Source: Aselliscus stoliczkanus
Lineage: Eukaryota > Chordata > Mammalia > Chiroptera > Hipposideridae
Assembly (NCBI GenBank): GCA_033961575.1
Contig: CM066740.1
Coordinates: 90,627,117 to 90,691,116, forward strand
Direction: 5' to 3'
DNA: 64,000 nucleotides
This document shows positions 22,328 to 33,830 of this stretch, one piece after another. Under the pieces are notes generated by a model that made no database searches, was not told the DNA's origin, and worked only from the letters and a program-made list of their open reading frames with translations. A program made the position numbers and the translations under genes. The stretch's first letter is position 1, and the number at the start of each line of letters is the position of its first letter.

Positions 22328-22437
22328 GGGACCGGCCGAGTGGCACAGTGGTTAAGCGCTGGCTTGGGACGCCAGCGGCCCTGGTTCGGATCCCACATAT
22401 GAGGGCCAGGGACACAGCCCTCAAAAAAAAAAAAAAT
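22328..22437 (+). mobile_element. Short tRNA-derived SINE (family A)
   Basis: Head CCGGCCGAGTGGCACAG, arm CTGGC-TTGGGAC-GCCAG, GAGGGCCAGGGACACAGCCC, then a pure A tail. It is flanked by GCCTCCG / GCCTCTG. Confidence 0.88.
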
Positions 22438-24419
22438 GCCTCTGCCCACCCCGCAGTTTTAAATGCTAACCTGCATCAGGTGACTTCTTCAAGTCAACTA
22501 GATATTATGGTGACAGTGACCAGAAAGGAGAGAGAGCCAGGGAGGGACTTGGAGGTTGCGATGTGTGTGTGCACGCGCGCGTGCTGGCATGTGGGATGTG
22601 ATTGAAATAACGTGATACTTAGGAAGTAATGAAGACCTTGCAGGAATAGCTCATGGCTGAAGGCGGGAGGAGGTGGTTCTGAGAAGGGCTCTGGGGGGAT
22701 GTAAATCTGCGGGCCTAGTCGCTGGCATGTCCAGGCACCCAGGGAATCGGCTTGCTCGCCTTTTGAACCCAAGCAGCCATCTCTGAAATAGCTCAGGGAA
22801 CATGCTGAGAAAGAGGAGGCGAAGAAGCCCCCCGCCCCCCCAGTCCCGCCCTATTTCCTTAGTGAAAACAAACACCTGAATGGTGACTCCACCTGCATGG
22901 AGTTTAATGCTTTCCCGGCGCTCAGGAGGAGGGAGGTCCAGTGGCGGCCACGGGTGGGAAGCCTTCCATCAGCGCTCCTCCATTAATTAGCCTGAAGTTC
23001 GGAGCCGCAGACCTGGAGGCCGGGATTGGAATTCGGGGTCCTCTGTGTGTGAGCTGTGTGACCCCCAGTTTCCTTGGCCCCACACAGAGCTGTCAGGGTT
23101 GCGGGAGGCCAAAAGGACGCAGGGATGCGCGGGTGCTGAGATGCGACCTCTCTGAGCACCTGGTCCTTTGCTCCCTGAATCCTTAGGTTTCCAGGGAGGG
23201 GGGCGCCCCGGGTGCAGACGCGCCCACGTGACTCCCGGTGCCCGTGGCCTGGGCCCGCGGTGGGTGCGCCTCCTGTCCCGGAGGCGGACGCCAGAGGGAG
23301 CCCCAGCACCACCGACCGCCGTAGTCGGGGGACCCGCTGGGTGACGGGAAAGGGCTGAACTCAGGGCTGATACACAGAGGTCATTCTGAGTTTAAATCAG
23401 GGGGAACGGAGGCCCAATGACCTGCATTCACCCTTCCAGGCTGTTTTAAAATCCTGTCACTGCACGGAGTGGAGGGAGCCAACAGGGATGTAGGTGACAG
23501 AGCGCACACTATTTTGCAGTTTGCCCTGCAGAGTGAGTGTCCCGCGTGTCCCTGCAGGACAGTGGAGGCTGGGCGGGCCCTGGGAGAGCCACCCTCCTGA
23601 GGACTAGATGGATCTTGGAGAATTTGTGGCCGGGCAAGATGAAGGGGACCAAAGGACAGCATCGAGGGGCTTGTGGTGACCTGAAGAAAAGGCCAGGGTT
23701 TCCCCGAGCGGCCCTTGCTCAAGGCCGAGGCACAAACTGGGCGGCTGCCGGCAGTCAGCGCGCCTCCCAGGGCCCGGGACCTGCCTTCAGGCGCTGCTGC
23801 GTTCTGGGAGGTCAGGCTCCAACCAGCCTGGGCCTCCATCTGAAAACGTGCCTGGAGGCCATTGCTTTCCGGGAGTGATCCCACCCAGAAACGCGAGTTT
23901 CTGGCCCAGTCTGTGTGACATACATGGAAGCGACCTCGTGCCATGAGCAGCTCTGACATCCCATCTCAGGCCCCACGCTGCACCCCCTCCCCAGCGAGTT
24001 TTCTTCAGAACCTGCCTGCCACCCATTCTCAGGGCATCGCGAGGTGGGCAGTGTGCCAGCCTAACACACTGACCATGCGCTGTGGCAGTGGATGTGGCGC
24101 CTGCAGCCCTGTGTGGCTGTGGCCTGCCGCTGCAGCGAGAGGCCTGAGGTCGCTGAGACCCCTGGCTGACTCTGACCTGCAGGCTGGCGTGGCTGAGTCA
24201 CAGGTGCAGCCGGTTTCGCTTTCTGGGACGGGTATGTTCCTGGAAATCCACACATGAAAACGAGGCAGGTGTGGACGGGTCCCTCTGTATTTTCCTACTG
24301 CCTGTTGATACAGTGTCTCCAACAGTTACGTACAATAATAAGCCACATCAAACAGTAATGGAAATACGTGCCCCCCAGGGTGGGGCTGAGAGGCAGTGCG
24401 CGGACTGGCCCCGGGATGG
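22438..24419. other. Intergenic, GC-rich, nothing recognised
   Basis: About 2 kb of GC-rich sequence. The open frames on both strands follow GC content and show no domain or splice logic. Confidence 0.55.
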
Positions 24420-24612
24420 CGTTCCATCTCCCTCACCTGTCAGGAGACCTCTGGCAATCGGTTCCCCTTCTCTGCCTGTTTTCTTTCCCTGTGACATGGA
24501 GATAATGGTGGTGTCCACTTGATAAGGTTGTCCAAGAATTAAATGAGCGTGTGTGCATGGTGGGCAGTGCCTGGCTCATCATAAATGCTCAAAACTTGAA
24601 GATGTTTCCTAT
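24420..24612 (+). repeat. MIR SINE, ancient
   Basis: CCCTGTGACATGGAGATAATGG, then ATAAGGTTGTCCAAGAATTAAATGAG and GTGCCTGGCTCATCATAAATGCTCA follow the 3' half of the mammalian MIR consensus as I know it. Confidence 0.7.
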
Positions 24613-25884
24613 AAAACAAAAGGGGTAAGTCATACATGAGCAACTCCCTTTAGTTTCACAGGTTTGGAGGGCTTGCTGGAAAGACCGAGATGACCCTGGT
24701 GAACACCGTGGTGGGTGAAGGAAAAAGGCACAGAGCAAGGCGGGGAGGGGAGAAGGACCATTGTGACATCATCAGCACATCACGATGACATCATAATGAT
24801 ATCACCCTGAAAGGTGGTGCAGAAGGAGACAGGGGCTGTGACTTCTCAGAGCTCTGCACAAAGATGAGAGCAAAGCCTTCCCTTGATGCCACTTCCTTGC
24901 CTGGTGGAGCTGGTAGGACCTGCCCGGTTTCTCCTCTGTCCCCTCTCTTCATAATGTCAGATGTAATGGTGAAGAAAACCTTTTGTAGTTTCTTGGCACC
25001 AGAGATTCTTAAAGGTTCTCTGACTTGGTCGGGCAAGCAGCGTGATAGGACCAGGCCCCCACAGACCGTGGGGGCCAAAACAACAGGAAGTGGGCAGGGG
25101 TGCCAGGCACCCTCAGCGTTGTGGCCTGGGCAGCCCACTGCTGTCCCGCGGCCCAGCCCACATGCGGGGACTTCAGAGCGTCCCACAGCTTAAATGCGAG
25201 GAGGATGCTGTCGCCATCGGATCGTGGCACTTTCAGTGGTGCCTGTTGGCAAGGCGTGTGCTGTGAAGGACGGTTCCCATCGTGCTGAGAAACGGATGCT
25301 CAAACTTCCGTTTTCACTTTCCTGGTAGCATTGGCAAGAAGAACGATGTAGACCCATAACCCAAGATATTTTTTTTCGTAAGCTAGCAGGAGAATTTATG
25401 CGGTTTATATAAAGGCAATTTCACGCATGAGACATGGGTCAGGTCAAAGTTCCTGGATTAATTATAACAAGTCGGTAAGTGAGTTCGGTTGTCTCAGGCA
25501 AACATTGTTTAGGATGCGAAGAGGGCAGGCGTGATTTTCTGTAAGACACAGTCTCACATATACAACGTCTGAGAGCAAACACTTAAGGGAATCGTGAGTT
25601 AATCCAGACGTAAGGTGATGATAGGTCGCTAGGTAGTGAGGACAGATCCTGTGAAGATGGAGGCTGCATGTCGTTGAGCCTGTGATGATATTAATCAGAC
25701 GCAGACCAGGCTCGATTTGACCAGAAAGGAAACCTTCCCCCCTGGCAGGGGGCATTGTTTTCCTGCTGCTGTGTACGTTGCTACCGCCTGAACGAACCAC
25801 GGGCAGGCGGCGTACGAGGATGTTTTTAGTACAACCCAGAGGCCGCGGTTTCGTCAGCGCCTTTTCCCAGCATGTAAACTAGTC
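24613..25884. other. Intergenic, nothing recognised
   Basis: About 1.3 kb without recognisable features. It has a short cluster of TGACATCAT-like words at 24,766-24,805. Confidence 0.55.
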
Positions 25885-26690
25885 AAAGAAGAGCAAATCA
25901 AACTTAAACTACGCAGAAGGGGACAAGAAAGATAAAAAAATTAATGAGGGCTGGCCAAGTGGCGCGGTGGTTAAGCGCTGGCTTGGGAAGCCAGCGGCCC
26001 CGGTTTGGGTCCCACATATGAGGGCCAGTGACACTGCCCTCAAAAAAAAAAAAAAGTAATAATAATTAATGAAAGAGACACCGGGCAAACAGCAGAGAGA
26101 ATCAGTGACACCAAAAGCTGGTGTTTGGAGATCAACCCAACTGACAAATGTCCAGCGAGACTGATTGGGAAATGACAAGATGAGGCCCAGGTTCCCCACA
26201 CCCGGCACGAGAGAGGCACAGCCGGCGATTCAGCACGCGTTCCAAAGATAAGAGCCTGGTATTCATAACTGATGCCAAAAAATCCCACAGTTTAGATGAA
26301 ATCAGTAAATTCCTTAAAAGACCAACTATCAAAACTTACCCAGGAAAAAGGATATAAACTGAACGCCCCTGCATCTATTTTTAAAAAATCAAGTCTGTAA
26401 TTAAAAACCTTCACATAAAACCTTATTGGTGACGTCTACCAAAATTTAAGGATGACATGAAACCAGTTTTGCTTCCAGAGCTGAGGAGAACAGGACCCTT
26501 CCCAGTACCCTCTGTAAGGCCAGCATCACAAGGGTGCCGGCACCAGGAAAAGACAACACAGGAAAACAAAACCATAGACCAGTATCCGTCCTGAGCCTCG
26601 ATGCACATATTCGTAATGAAATCCTAGCAACTTGAATCCGAACATGTACAAATATAAAAGAGCACTTGAGGAAACCCTGCCTCCCCACCC
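25885..26690 (+). mobile_element. Ancient L1 ORF2 fragment, split by a SINE
   Basis: Text around AGCAAATCAAACTTAAACTACGC, ACACCAAAAGCTGGTGTTTGGAGATCAAC and the later AAGACAACACAGGAAAACAAAACC corresponds to the linker and start of the reverse transcriptase of an L1 ORF2. Many stops and small gaps make it non-functional. The SINE at 25948-26064 was inserted into it, so the L1 is the older of the two. Confidence 0.65.
25948..26064 (+). mobile_element. Short tRNA-derived SINE (family A) nested in old L1
   Basis: GGCTGGCCAAGTGGCGCGG, arm CTGGC-TTGGGAA-GCCAG, GAGGGCCAGTGACACTGCCC, then a poly-A tail. ATTAATGA flanks it at 25940-25947 and 26065-26072, matching an L1 site that normally reads on without a break. 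Confidence 0.88.
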
Positions 26691-27567
26691 AGAGGTTGCC
26701 TGACCTTGACCTATATCCCTCCCACAGGTGAGCGTCCCTTGAGTTCTTGTAGATTATACAGCTCGGTGCAGTGGGAGTTGCCGAGAACCTCCTTGCAGGG
26801 AGAGTGCGTCCTGTGTGTTTTGTAGGGGGCTGTGGCGGTGCCCACCGGTGCCCCCCTGCATGGAGGAGCCCCTGCCCTGATATTTGGAGGGCTGTCAGGA
26901 CTTGTCTCCGCGACAGAGTTGCCTCAGTTGCAAAAACTCAAGACTCGGCCAAGCTTCCCGCTGTTCCCGGCATCGGAGGGGGTGACTCCATCGCAGACTC
27001 GCCCTGGGCAGCACTAGAGTCTGGTGTGAGAGCTCTGGTCCCAGCCAGGAAGCCTGCGCAGCTCTCGGAGCCCCGAGGACATGGGGGCACTTGTTTCTGA
27101 CAGATGGAGACAGAGGAGGGCAGCCTGAGGGCCTCCTTTCCGGTGTCTCTGCAGTCCTGTCCCCCTTCACGCGTGGCCTTAGGACGTGCACAGCCGGGCA
27201 CCCCACGCTTCACTCCAGGAAGCAGGCCCCATCACTGGTGTCTCTGGCAGGAGTTTCACCTTCCGGGCTGCATCCCCCTCCTCTGCGAAGGGTGGGGGCC
27301 TTCTGTGTTCTGACCAATGGTCGCCATCCTGTGTGCCCAGCTTGTTTTGAATTGCCACCCATTCCAGGGGTGATGAATCGTGTCCTCCTGTTGTCTGGCC
27401 ATCTCCCCTTGATCAATGGCTGGAGGTCCTCCTGGAAGGGACATAAGTCAGCCATTGATCACGGCAGCTCGTCCGTGGAATGCCACGTGGGATGATGTGT
27501 GGCAGCCATTCCTCAGCAGGGGTTCGGCATGCTGGGAGCTGCCACCACAAAAGGCTAGTGTTCAGTG

Positions 27568-27569
<2 letters not shown>

Positions 27570-27605
<36 letters not shown>

Positions 27606-27612
27606 TGTGTGT
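27570..27612. repeat. (TG)n microsatellite
   Basis: About 20 TG units with one interruption (GTGAGTG). Confidence 0.97.
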
Positions 27613-28644
27613 TCAACTCCCCTCTGCCCAAGGCTTAGCCAAAGAGTCAGAGGCAGTCAGTGGAAAAAGAGCGAAATCCAGGAGCTGAATCACAGAATCG
27701 CGGGAGAGATCTCAGAAATTGAAAGCTCTCTACAGCATGACAAATGAAACCATCTGTGTGGGCACATGATTTTGATTGATAAACGATCCATATGAGTTTT
27801 TTGGGGCCAACAGCAGCAAAATACATATTGTGAAATTCCTGAGCAACCCCCTCTAACACAGAGCTATTGTGTGCGTCACCAACCAGGTAGTGATTCTGTG
27901 ACCTCCAGCCCGAGGCTCAGAGCATAGACTTCAGCCAGCCCCCGGGCGGGCAGCAGCGACTCCTCAGGGAGCGGACGTCTGCAGGGACAGGACAGCTCAG
28001 GTGTCCAGCCTGGGATGAGGAGTCCTCTTCTGCTCTGTGACTTTCTCCAGGAAAGAGCCACGACGTTCCCCCCTGCGTGGGAGCCTGGGCAATGACAGAA
28101 TTTCGGGAGATGGCAGTCCCCTCCCGGGCACATGTGGGCCTGCCAAATGCAAGTAAAACCCAAGGAAAGCAGACCCTGAACAGTCTCACACATACGCACT
28201 GGCTGTAACTCAAACGCTGGGGGCCTTAGCTTGGAAAGTTCCAGATATGCCACACAGAAGAGCCTGTCAAACATTTAACTTCCCAGATGGTTAGAGGTGA
28301 GAGTAAATTGCAGGTGAGAATTTTCCCAAGGAGGGGGCGATTGGGGCATTAATTGGGAAAGCGACAGTGGTTAGAGATGTAACAGGCAGGCCGAGTGGAT
28401 AACAGCTCATTGATCGATGAGGAATGGAAATAAAATATAGGAATGGACGTCATTTCAGTGGAACAGGAAGCTTTGTGAGGAGTCTGCGTGCAGCCAAAGA
28501 GTCACACCTGGTGGCGGGGTGGGCAGGGGAGCCACTCGAGCGCAGGTGCAGGACAGCAGTTTATGATTTCGAGAGGGTTGAGCTCCAGAGACATCTTCGG
28601 GGGGTGGGAGTGGGGGGGCAGTTTTTTCCTTGCTGAGCCCGGTG

Positions 28645-28735
28645 GTTTTAAGACCCGTCCACCAGATTGTAAGCAATTCGAGGATGGGGCTATCTCTTTC
28701 TAATACTTCTTGTATTGCATTTTGCACCAACATCA
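28645..28735 (+). repeat. Possible L2 end fragment
   Basis: CACCAGATTGTAAGCAATTCGAGGATGGGG resembles the L2 3' motif AGATTGTAAGCTCCTTGAGGGCAGGG. Short and uncertain. Confidence 0.35.
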
Positions 28736-30045
28736 CTTTCTGAAGTGGCTCCCGCCCAGAAATATTGAGGGCCTGTGCACTGGAAGACTGGCCCCCTGCG
28801 TTCTTCTCAGGCTAAGGGTCAGAGCAGTGCGTCTGGCTGGCATCATCTGCTCGCTGGTCCAAGTGGTGGACCAGCTGCCCGGCCAGGAGAACAAATGGAT
28901 GGCCGTTGGATGAAGAGTGCCGAGACCAAGGCACCCCCAGGACTCCAGCCAGGACGCCTCAGGTGAGAGCAAGAAAGGACGACATGCTGTGAAGCCTAGG
29001 GAGGGTCAGGGCCGGCTGGTCTTCTGTGACCACATGCACCGGGATGATGGAAAAGGCAGAGTGGCTGGTTCTTAGCACAGCTTTGAGCCGCCCTCCCAGC
29101 CTCCTTTGTTTATACGATAGGATCCCTGTGGTATCAGGGGACTCAACTAAGGTTTGCATTTAATGTGAGATTACAGAGGTCTAGGTTTCCTGGTACACTT
29201 ATTTCCCTCTTCCATCTTCATTGAGTTGATTTTGTCCTGTTACCCTTATTTGAATGCTTTTCATTGTGTTCAATGTCTTTTGTTAAAAGGCACCTCAAAA
29301 CCTTTGGGGGGTGTAGGTACCAATACACGGACACTCCGACCTGTTCATTCATTGCCCCAAACATGCCTTTCTGTCTTCACCCCCATGTTAAACGCCCACC
29401 TCAGTCTTCTCCCACATTCAATCCTCCTGTTTTTCTCAAAGCCTTCATCCCGGGTGGGCCCGAGTGACTGGTCCTGCCGCTGACAGCCGAGCCGCTGGCT
29501 CTTGGACCCGCTCATGTGATCCTCAGATGCACCCTGATGTCACTTCTCCCTAAGGGGATGCGTATCTGAGCCGAGCTATAACTTCCTGGAGAAAGATCGT
29601 TGCCCTGATCAATGTATATGTGAATATAGCTGAAACTCATTATTCAGGCTCATTGGAGTGAAGCTGGAAGGAATCTGTGCATTCATCCAAACACTTGCAT
29701 CCTCTTCAAGTTTACACAAAGCACTGCCAAGACCAACAAAATGTCATCTATTCACCATGCAAACTCCAGTGAATGGATGGATTGTTAATATGACATGTGT
29801 GTGGCTTTGGCTTATTGTACTGGTTCTTCTGTGTATCTCCCAATCATTTGTTCTATTAAATTGGGTCACATACGCGCCCTGAAATCTTGCTCACACTATT
29901 TCTTGGCTAACTTATTTCTTATATATTTATTTAGACCACACTTACAACTTTCAGAACACTCACAGCTAAGTTTTACAGTTAATTAAAGAATTAATTTTAA
30001 GAGTTTAGCAGCGCAGACTAAGACCCATGGACACACAATGAATAG

Positions 30046-30113
30046 GGTCTGACAGGTGGGGGTCTGACAGGTGGGGGTCTGACAGGTGGGGGTCTGACAG
30101 GTGGGGGTCTGAT
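30046..30113. repeat. Minisatellite, 15-bp unit, 4.5 copies
   Basis: GGTCTGACAGGTGGG repeats four times without a single difference, then GGTCTGAT starts a fifth unit. No spacers, so it is not a CRISPR-like array. Perfect identity suggests recent expansion. Confidence 0.95.
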
Positions 30114-31613
30114 TTTCTAGGTTCAGCTCCAGGGGGCGCGGCCAGGCACTTGGCTTCAGGTTGTATCCTGCTGTCCTGAGCCCGGCTGATTCCCCCTCCC
30201 ACGTCACGCAGTTCTCATGATCACGGAGCTGCCTCCTGGGTCTAGGAGTGGGACAGGCCGCAACGCTGCCTTCCAGGAGCCCAAACCCCGGGGTGCCTCT
30301 GGGGCTGCACAAACCTGACTGAAGGCTGATTTCAGGGCTGGTCTTGCCCCAGTGGGTAACCTCGTTTTGGGTGTTGTCACTGTGGCCCACCAAGCGGGAA
30401 AACCATTGGTGGTCTTAATCAAATACCTTCATCTTGGTCTCCCTGGTCTGTTCCCAGCATGTTGGAAAACGAGAGTTGATGGACCTACTGTGTGGTTGAA
30501 AGGCAGTGATAGGCGCACCCTGCCGGCACTTCAGGCACACACAGCTCCAATGCTCCTGGGGCAGCGTTGGGTGGGGAGACGCGGGGGGCGTGGGCAGGGG
30601 CTGGGGATGTAACCGGACAGAGTCACACACCAGCCACATTATTTCCAAACTGCCTTCTGAACAGCAGGAGCTGTGTCGGCCTCCTGGCCTATGGTTGAAA
30701 TGAAACAGAAACAAACAACAGCTACAAATTACTGGCTGTCGGGGGTGTTCCTGGGGTGTTGGTTCCAGCCCAGGAAGAATACGTTGTCATCCTCTGTGAC
30801 TTATCTGGGATTATATTTCACCACTGATTGAAGTTTACCAGGGTCAGGGGGGTGGGGGGAGGGAGGTGGGTGCCCTTGAATTCAAAATGCTCTTGGACTC
30901 TGGCAGACTCTACACACAGTCGCTTTGCTGAAGGAAGGTCGACGACCTCTTGCTGCTGACACTGGTGCCGTGAGATACCAGCACGCTGTGCATTGAAAAC
31001 AATGCCGTTGAAACAGCATGCTGCTCTCTATTTAGAATTCCAAAAACCCATGTGACCTAACAAAATGGACACAGTGCCCGTATAGGCCAGGGTGACCATC
31101 TCATCTAAATGACATGCCGTAAAGTCAGCTGTAATTGGTGTGGACCATAGGCTGTCCCCTTATGGTGAGAACAGATGGATCCAAAGGGTTGGTTGAAGAC
31201 AGCTTTGTCCTCTGTTTTGTCCTCGTATCAGTGATGGCGCCTTGATGAATTTGAATACCAATGGGTTTAAATGCAAATGTTAAAATAAATAATTGCTTTG
31301 CTGCGGCCACAGTTGAGCAGGCTGAGAATATCTTTCTACTAAAGTACATGGATAAGATGAATGTTTTAGAGGGGAAGCTTGACATGTTATCAATTATTTT
31401 AGGGAGAAGAGTTGACAGGGAAAAAAAATGCTTATTATAGCCATTTCCTCTTCTCCAATCACACACTAAGAGGCCATTGCTCATCTGATTTGCAAAGCGT
31501 GGTGACCTCTCCTGTGGATGGTATGAGCAGTGTTCTCATATTTAACAGTTTCTCCAACAAACCAGTACTGCTGCACTCAGTATGTGTCAGCTGAGGAGCA
31601 AAGACCTTACCTT

Positions 31614-31668
31614 TTGTGTGTGTGTGTGTGGGGTGTGCGTGCACGCGCACGCACTCTTGAGTGTGTGT
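31614..31668. repeat. TG/GC-rich simple repeat
   Basis: An alternating purine-pyrimidine run: TGTGTGTGTGTGTG, then GCGTGCACGCGCACGC. Confidence 0.9.
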
Positions 31669-31799
31669 TACTTCTCTTTCTCCCCCACACTACGCCATCT
31701 TCTAGGCAAATTTCCTTTCTATTTTCCTAATGTGCCTTTAACTTAACGACCAGTTAGTAGTCATACAGCCCAGGGGGTGAGGCCTTCCCTTTGGGTAGT

Positions 31800-33497
31800 G
31801 GGAACATGCCAAGGCACTCCTCAGGGCGACACGTGCCTAGGCTCGGCCCCCGAGAAGATCAGCCCTCTCTATCCTGGGGGCTGGGCACAGTTTTTGTTGC
31901 CTGCTGGAAGCCCAGGTCACCCACTGCCTGTGACCAGCCAGAGGCTACGTGGTAGCAGCTATATGGCTACCCATGGTTGGTTGCTGCCTCTGCTGGAGTT
32001 GGAGGCACATGGGAGAAGCCACACTGTGAACTGAGGGCATCTGCCACCAGCACTGGTCCTGGGGTAGCTCCGCAGAAAGCCAGGGCACCCCAGGCCTGCT
32101 GCCGCCTGCCGGCTCCCTTAAAGTTCAGCCCCTGATAAAGCCTGGTGTGGTACCCAAGCTGGGTGAGGCAGGGGCTCAGGGAGTCACCGGAGTGGGAAGA
32201 GTGCTGGTCACCAGGTTGATGTGGACTCTGGTTTGGTGCCAGTGCTGAGCCTGGAGCTGCTCACACAAGTCCCAGAGCTCACCGAGGCCAGCGGCTGCCC
32301 GCCTGCGGCTGTGGACTCAGGTAGTTTTCCCAGGAAGAGTGCAATGCAGGTGGGGCTGGCTGCTCACGGAGTAAGGGCCTCCGGCTGTGCGCAGGTTGGG
32401 TGGGGCGGGGTCCCAGTGAGTCCCGGGGTGGAGAAGCGGAGCTCACCAGCCAATCAGATTCGGATTTGGCCCTAAGCTTTGGGAGCGGGCGGGCTCAACA
32501 CACAACTATGACGCCCTACTGCCCGCTGGACAGGAAGAGATCTCACAGGGAAAGTGGCGACTGTCCTTCAGGCCTCCCCCCACCGAGGCCCCTGCGTATG
32601 TCTCTGACGCCCCCCAGAGTCCCCGCCCCTCCGCTGGAGCCCGAGGTGAGGGCTGCGAGCGAGTGAGTCTGTGCGTGGGCCGTTTAAGAGGACGCCTGGG
32701 TTTCCCGCCGCCTTTTGTCCTACCCAGTTGGTAGGAATCCCCAGTTTTTCACAGCCAGATGTGGGGGCTCCTCTTCCCAGCACCAGAACTCTGGGCTGTG
32801 GAGCCTGGTGTGGGACCGCGGTCCCTCACTCCGCCAGGGGAACCTCACGGCCGAGATACCCCTCCTGGTTTTCAACCGCCACCCACAGGTGTGGGGGCCG
32901 CTCCGCCCTCCTATCAGTCTCCAGGCAGCTCCTTTATAGTCTTTTTTTTTTTTTTTAAGATGTTATTGGGGAATTGGGGGAGGGGAACAGACAAGTTGCT
33001 GTCCTTTTGTCCTTCAGTCTAGTTGTGGAGGACGTTGCTTCACTGGCCCATGTTGGTATCATCATTGCGCTCTTCCCGGATGAGGCAGATCGGTCGCTGG
33101 CCTGTGGATGGTCGCTCACCAGGGCTATTGGCAGCTCACGCTGGCTACCAGCCGCCCACTGTAGCCTATGTCAGCCCACTGCAGCAGGGGCTGCAGCCAT
33201 GCCGATCCGGGGACTCACAGCAGCCCAGCTCCAGGTGGAGCTGTTGTTAGCTGTAGAGGGCAGTGTCACTGGCCCTCATATGTGGGATCTGAACCTGGGC
33301 TACTGGCATCCCAGACCAGCTCCCAACCAATGTGCCACTTGGCCGGCCCTTCTTTATATTCTTAGTTATAGAAATTCTTTTCAGCCAGACTTCAGATAGT
33401 TCTCCAGGTTGGTTCCATAATTTAGTTGTAATTTTGATGTGTTCATGGAATGAGGCAAGCACAGTATTTATTTATTCTGCCATCTTGGATCTCCTCC
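31800..33497 (-). mobile_element. Probable L1 5' UTR (old), split by a composite SINE
   Basis: On the minus strand 33497 to 33364 reads GGAGGAGATCCAAGATGGC, then CATCAAAATTACAACTAAATTATGG and GAACCAACCTGGAGAAC. This is the typical start of an L1 5' UTR and resembles the start of the element at 15061. Left of the SINE (32944-33351) lie about 1.1 kb of GC-rich sequence that fits the rest of such a UTR, but I cannot prove it. Right end confident, left limit approximate. Confidence 0.5.
32944..33351 (-). mobile_element. Composite SINE (family C), near full length
   Basis: It is the reverse complement of the 17429-17857 element. On + it runs from a T-rich end through ACAGACAAGTTGCTGTCC, TCAGTCTAGTTGTGGAGG and the GC-rich body to GAGGGCAGTGTCACTGGCC and CACTTGGCCGGCC. 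The direct repeat CTTTATA(G/T)TCTT flanks it (32932-32943, 33352-33363). Confidence 0.87.
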
Positions 33498-33639
33498 GAG
33501 CATTTATTTCTTTTCTGGGAAATAGTATAGTTCCTTGGAGGAGGAGTCTAACTGCCATTTGTAAAATCTCTGATTATTGAAGGCACATGGGAGAGCAGCT
33601 TGCTTGCTCAGATACAACACTTACTGATGGTGACCGATG

Positions 33640-33830
33640 TGCATTGAGAATTTTCTGCGTGTCAGCATTTGGCTGAATTATTCCCATTTTATCCCCGCAC
33701 CCACCCGGTGAGATAGGCACCACTGTTATTCGCATTCTGTAGGATTTAAAGTGGATTTCCTCAGGTTGCAGGCATAATAAATGGCAGAGCTGGGACCAAT
33801 CCTAGAGTTCACCTGACTTGCTCTCCACGT
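33640..33830 (-). repeat. MIR SINE, ancient
   Basis: TTATTCCCATTTTATCCCCGC, GGTGAGATAGGCACCACTG and AATGGCAGAGCTGGGACCAAT follow the reverse complement of MIR. Confidence 0.65.

Larger units (their letters stand above)
26691..31799. other. Intergenic with simple repeats
   Basis: About 5.1 kb. It contains (TG)n at 27570-27612, a faint L2-like piece at 28645-28735, a 15-bp tandem repeat at 30046-30113 and a TG/CA-rich run at 31614-31668. No gene seen. Confidence 0.55.

Noticed and set aside
22328..22437. tRNA gene
   Set aside because: A- and B-box-like sequences are present, but the segment continues into a SINE body with an A tail and flanking duplications, and several copies exist. It is a tRNA-derived SINE.
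30046..30113. CRISPR-like array
   Set aside because: The 15-bp units are directly contiguous with no spacers, in mammalian DNA. It is a minisatellite.
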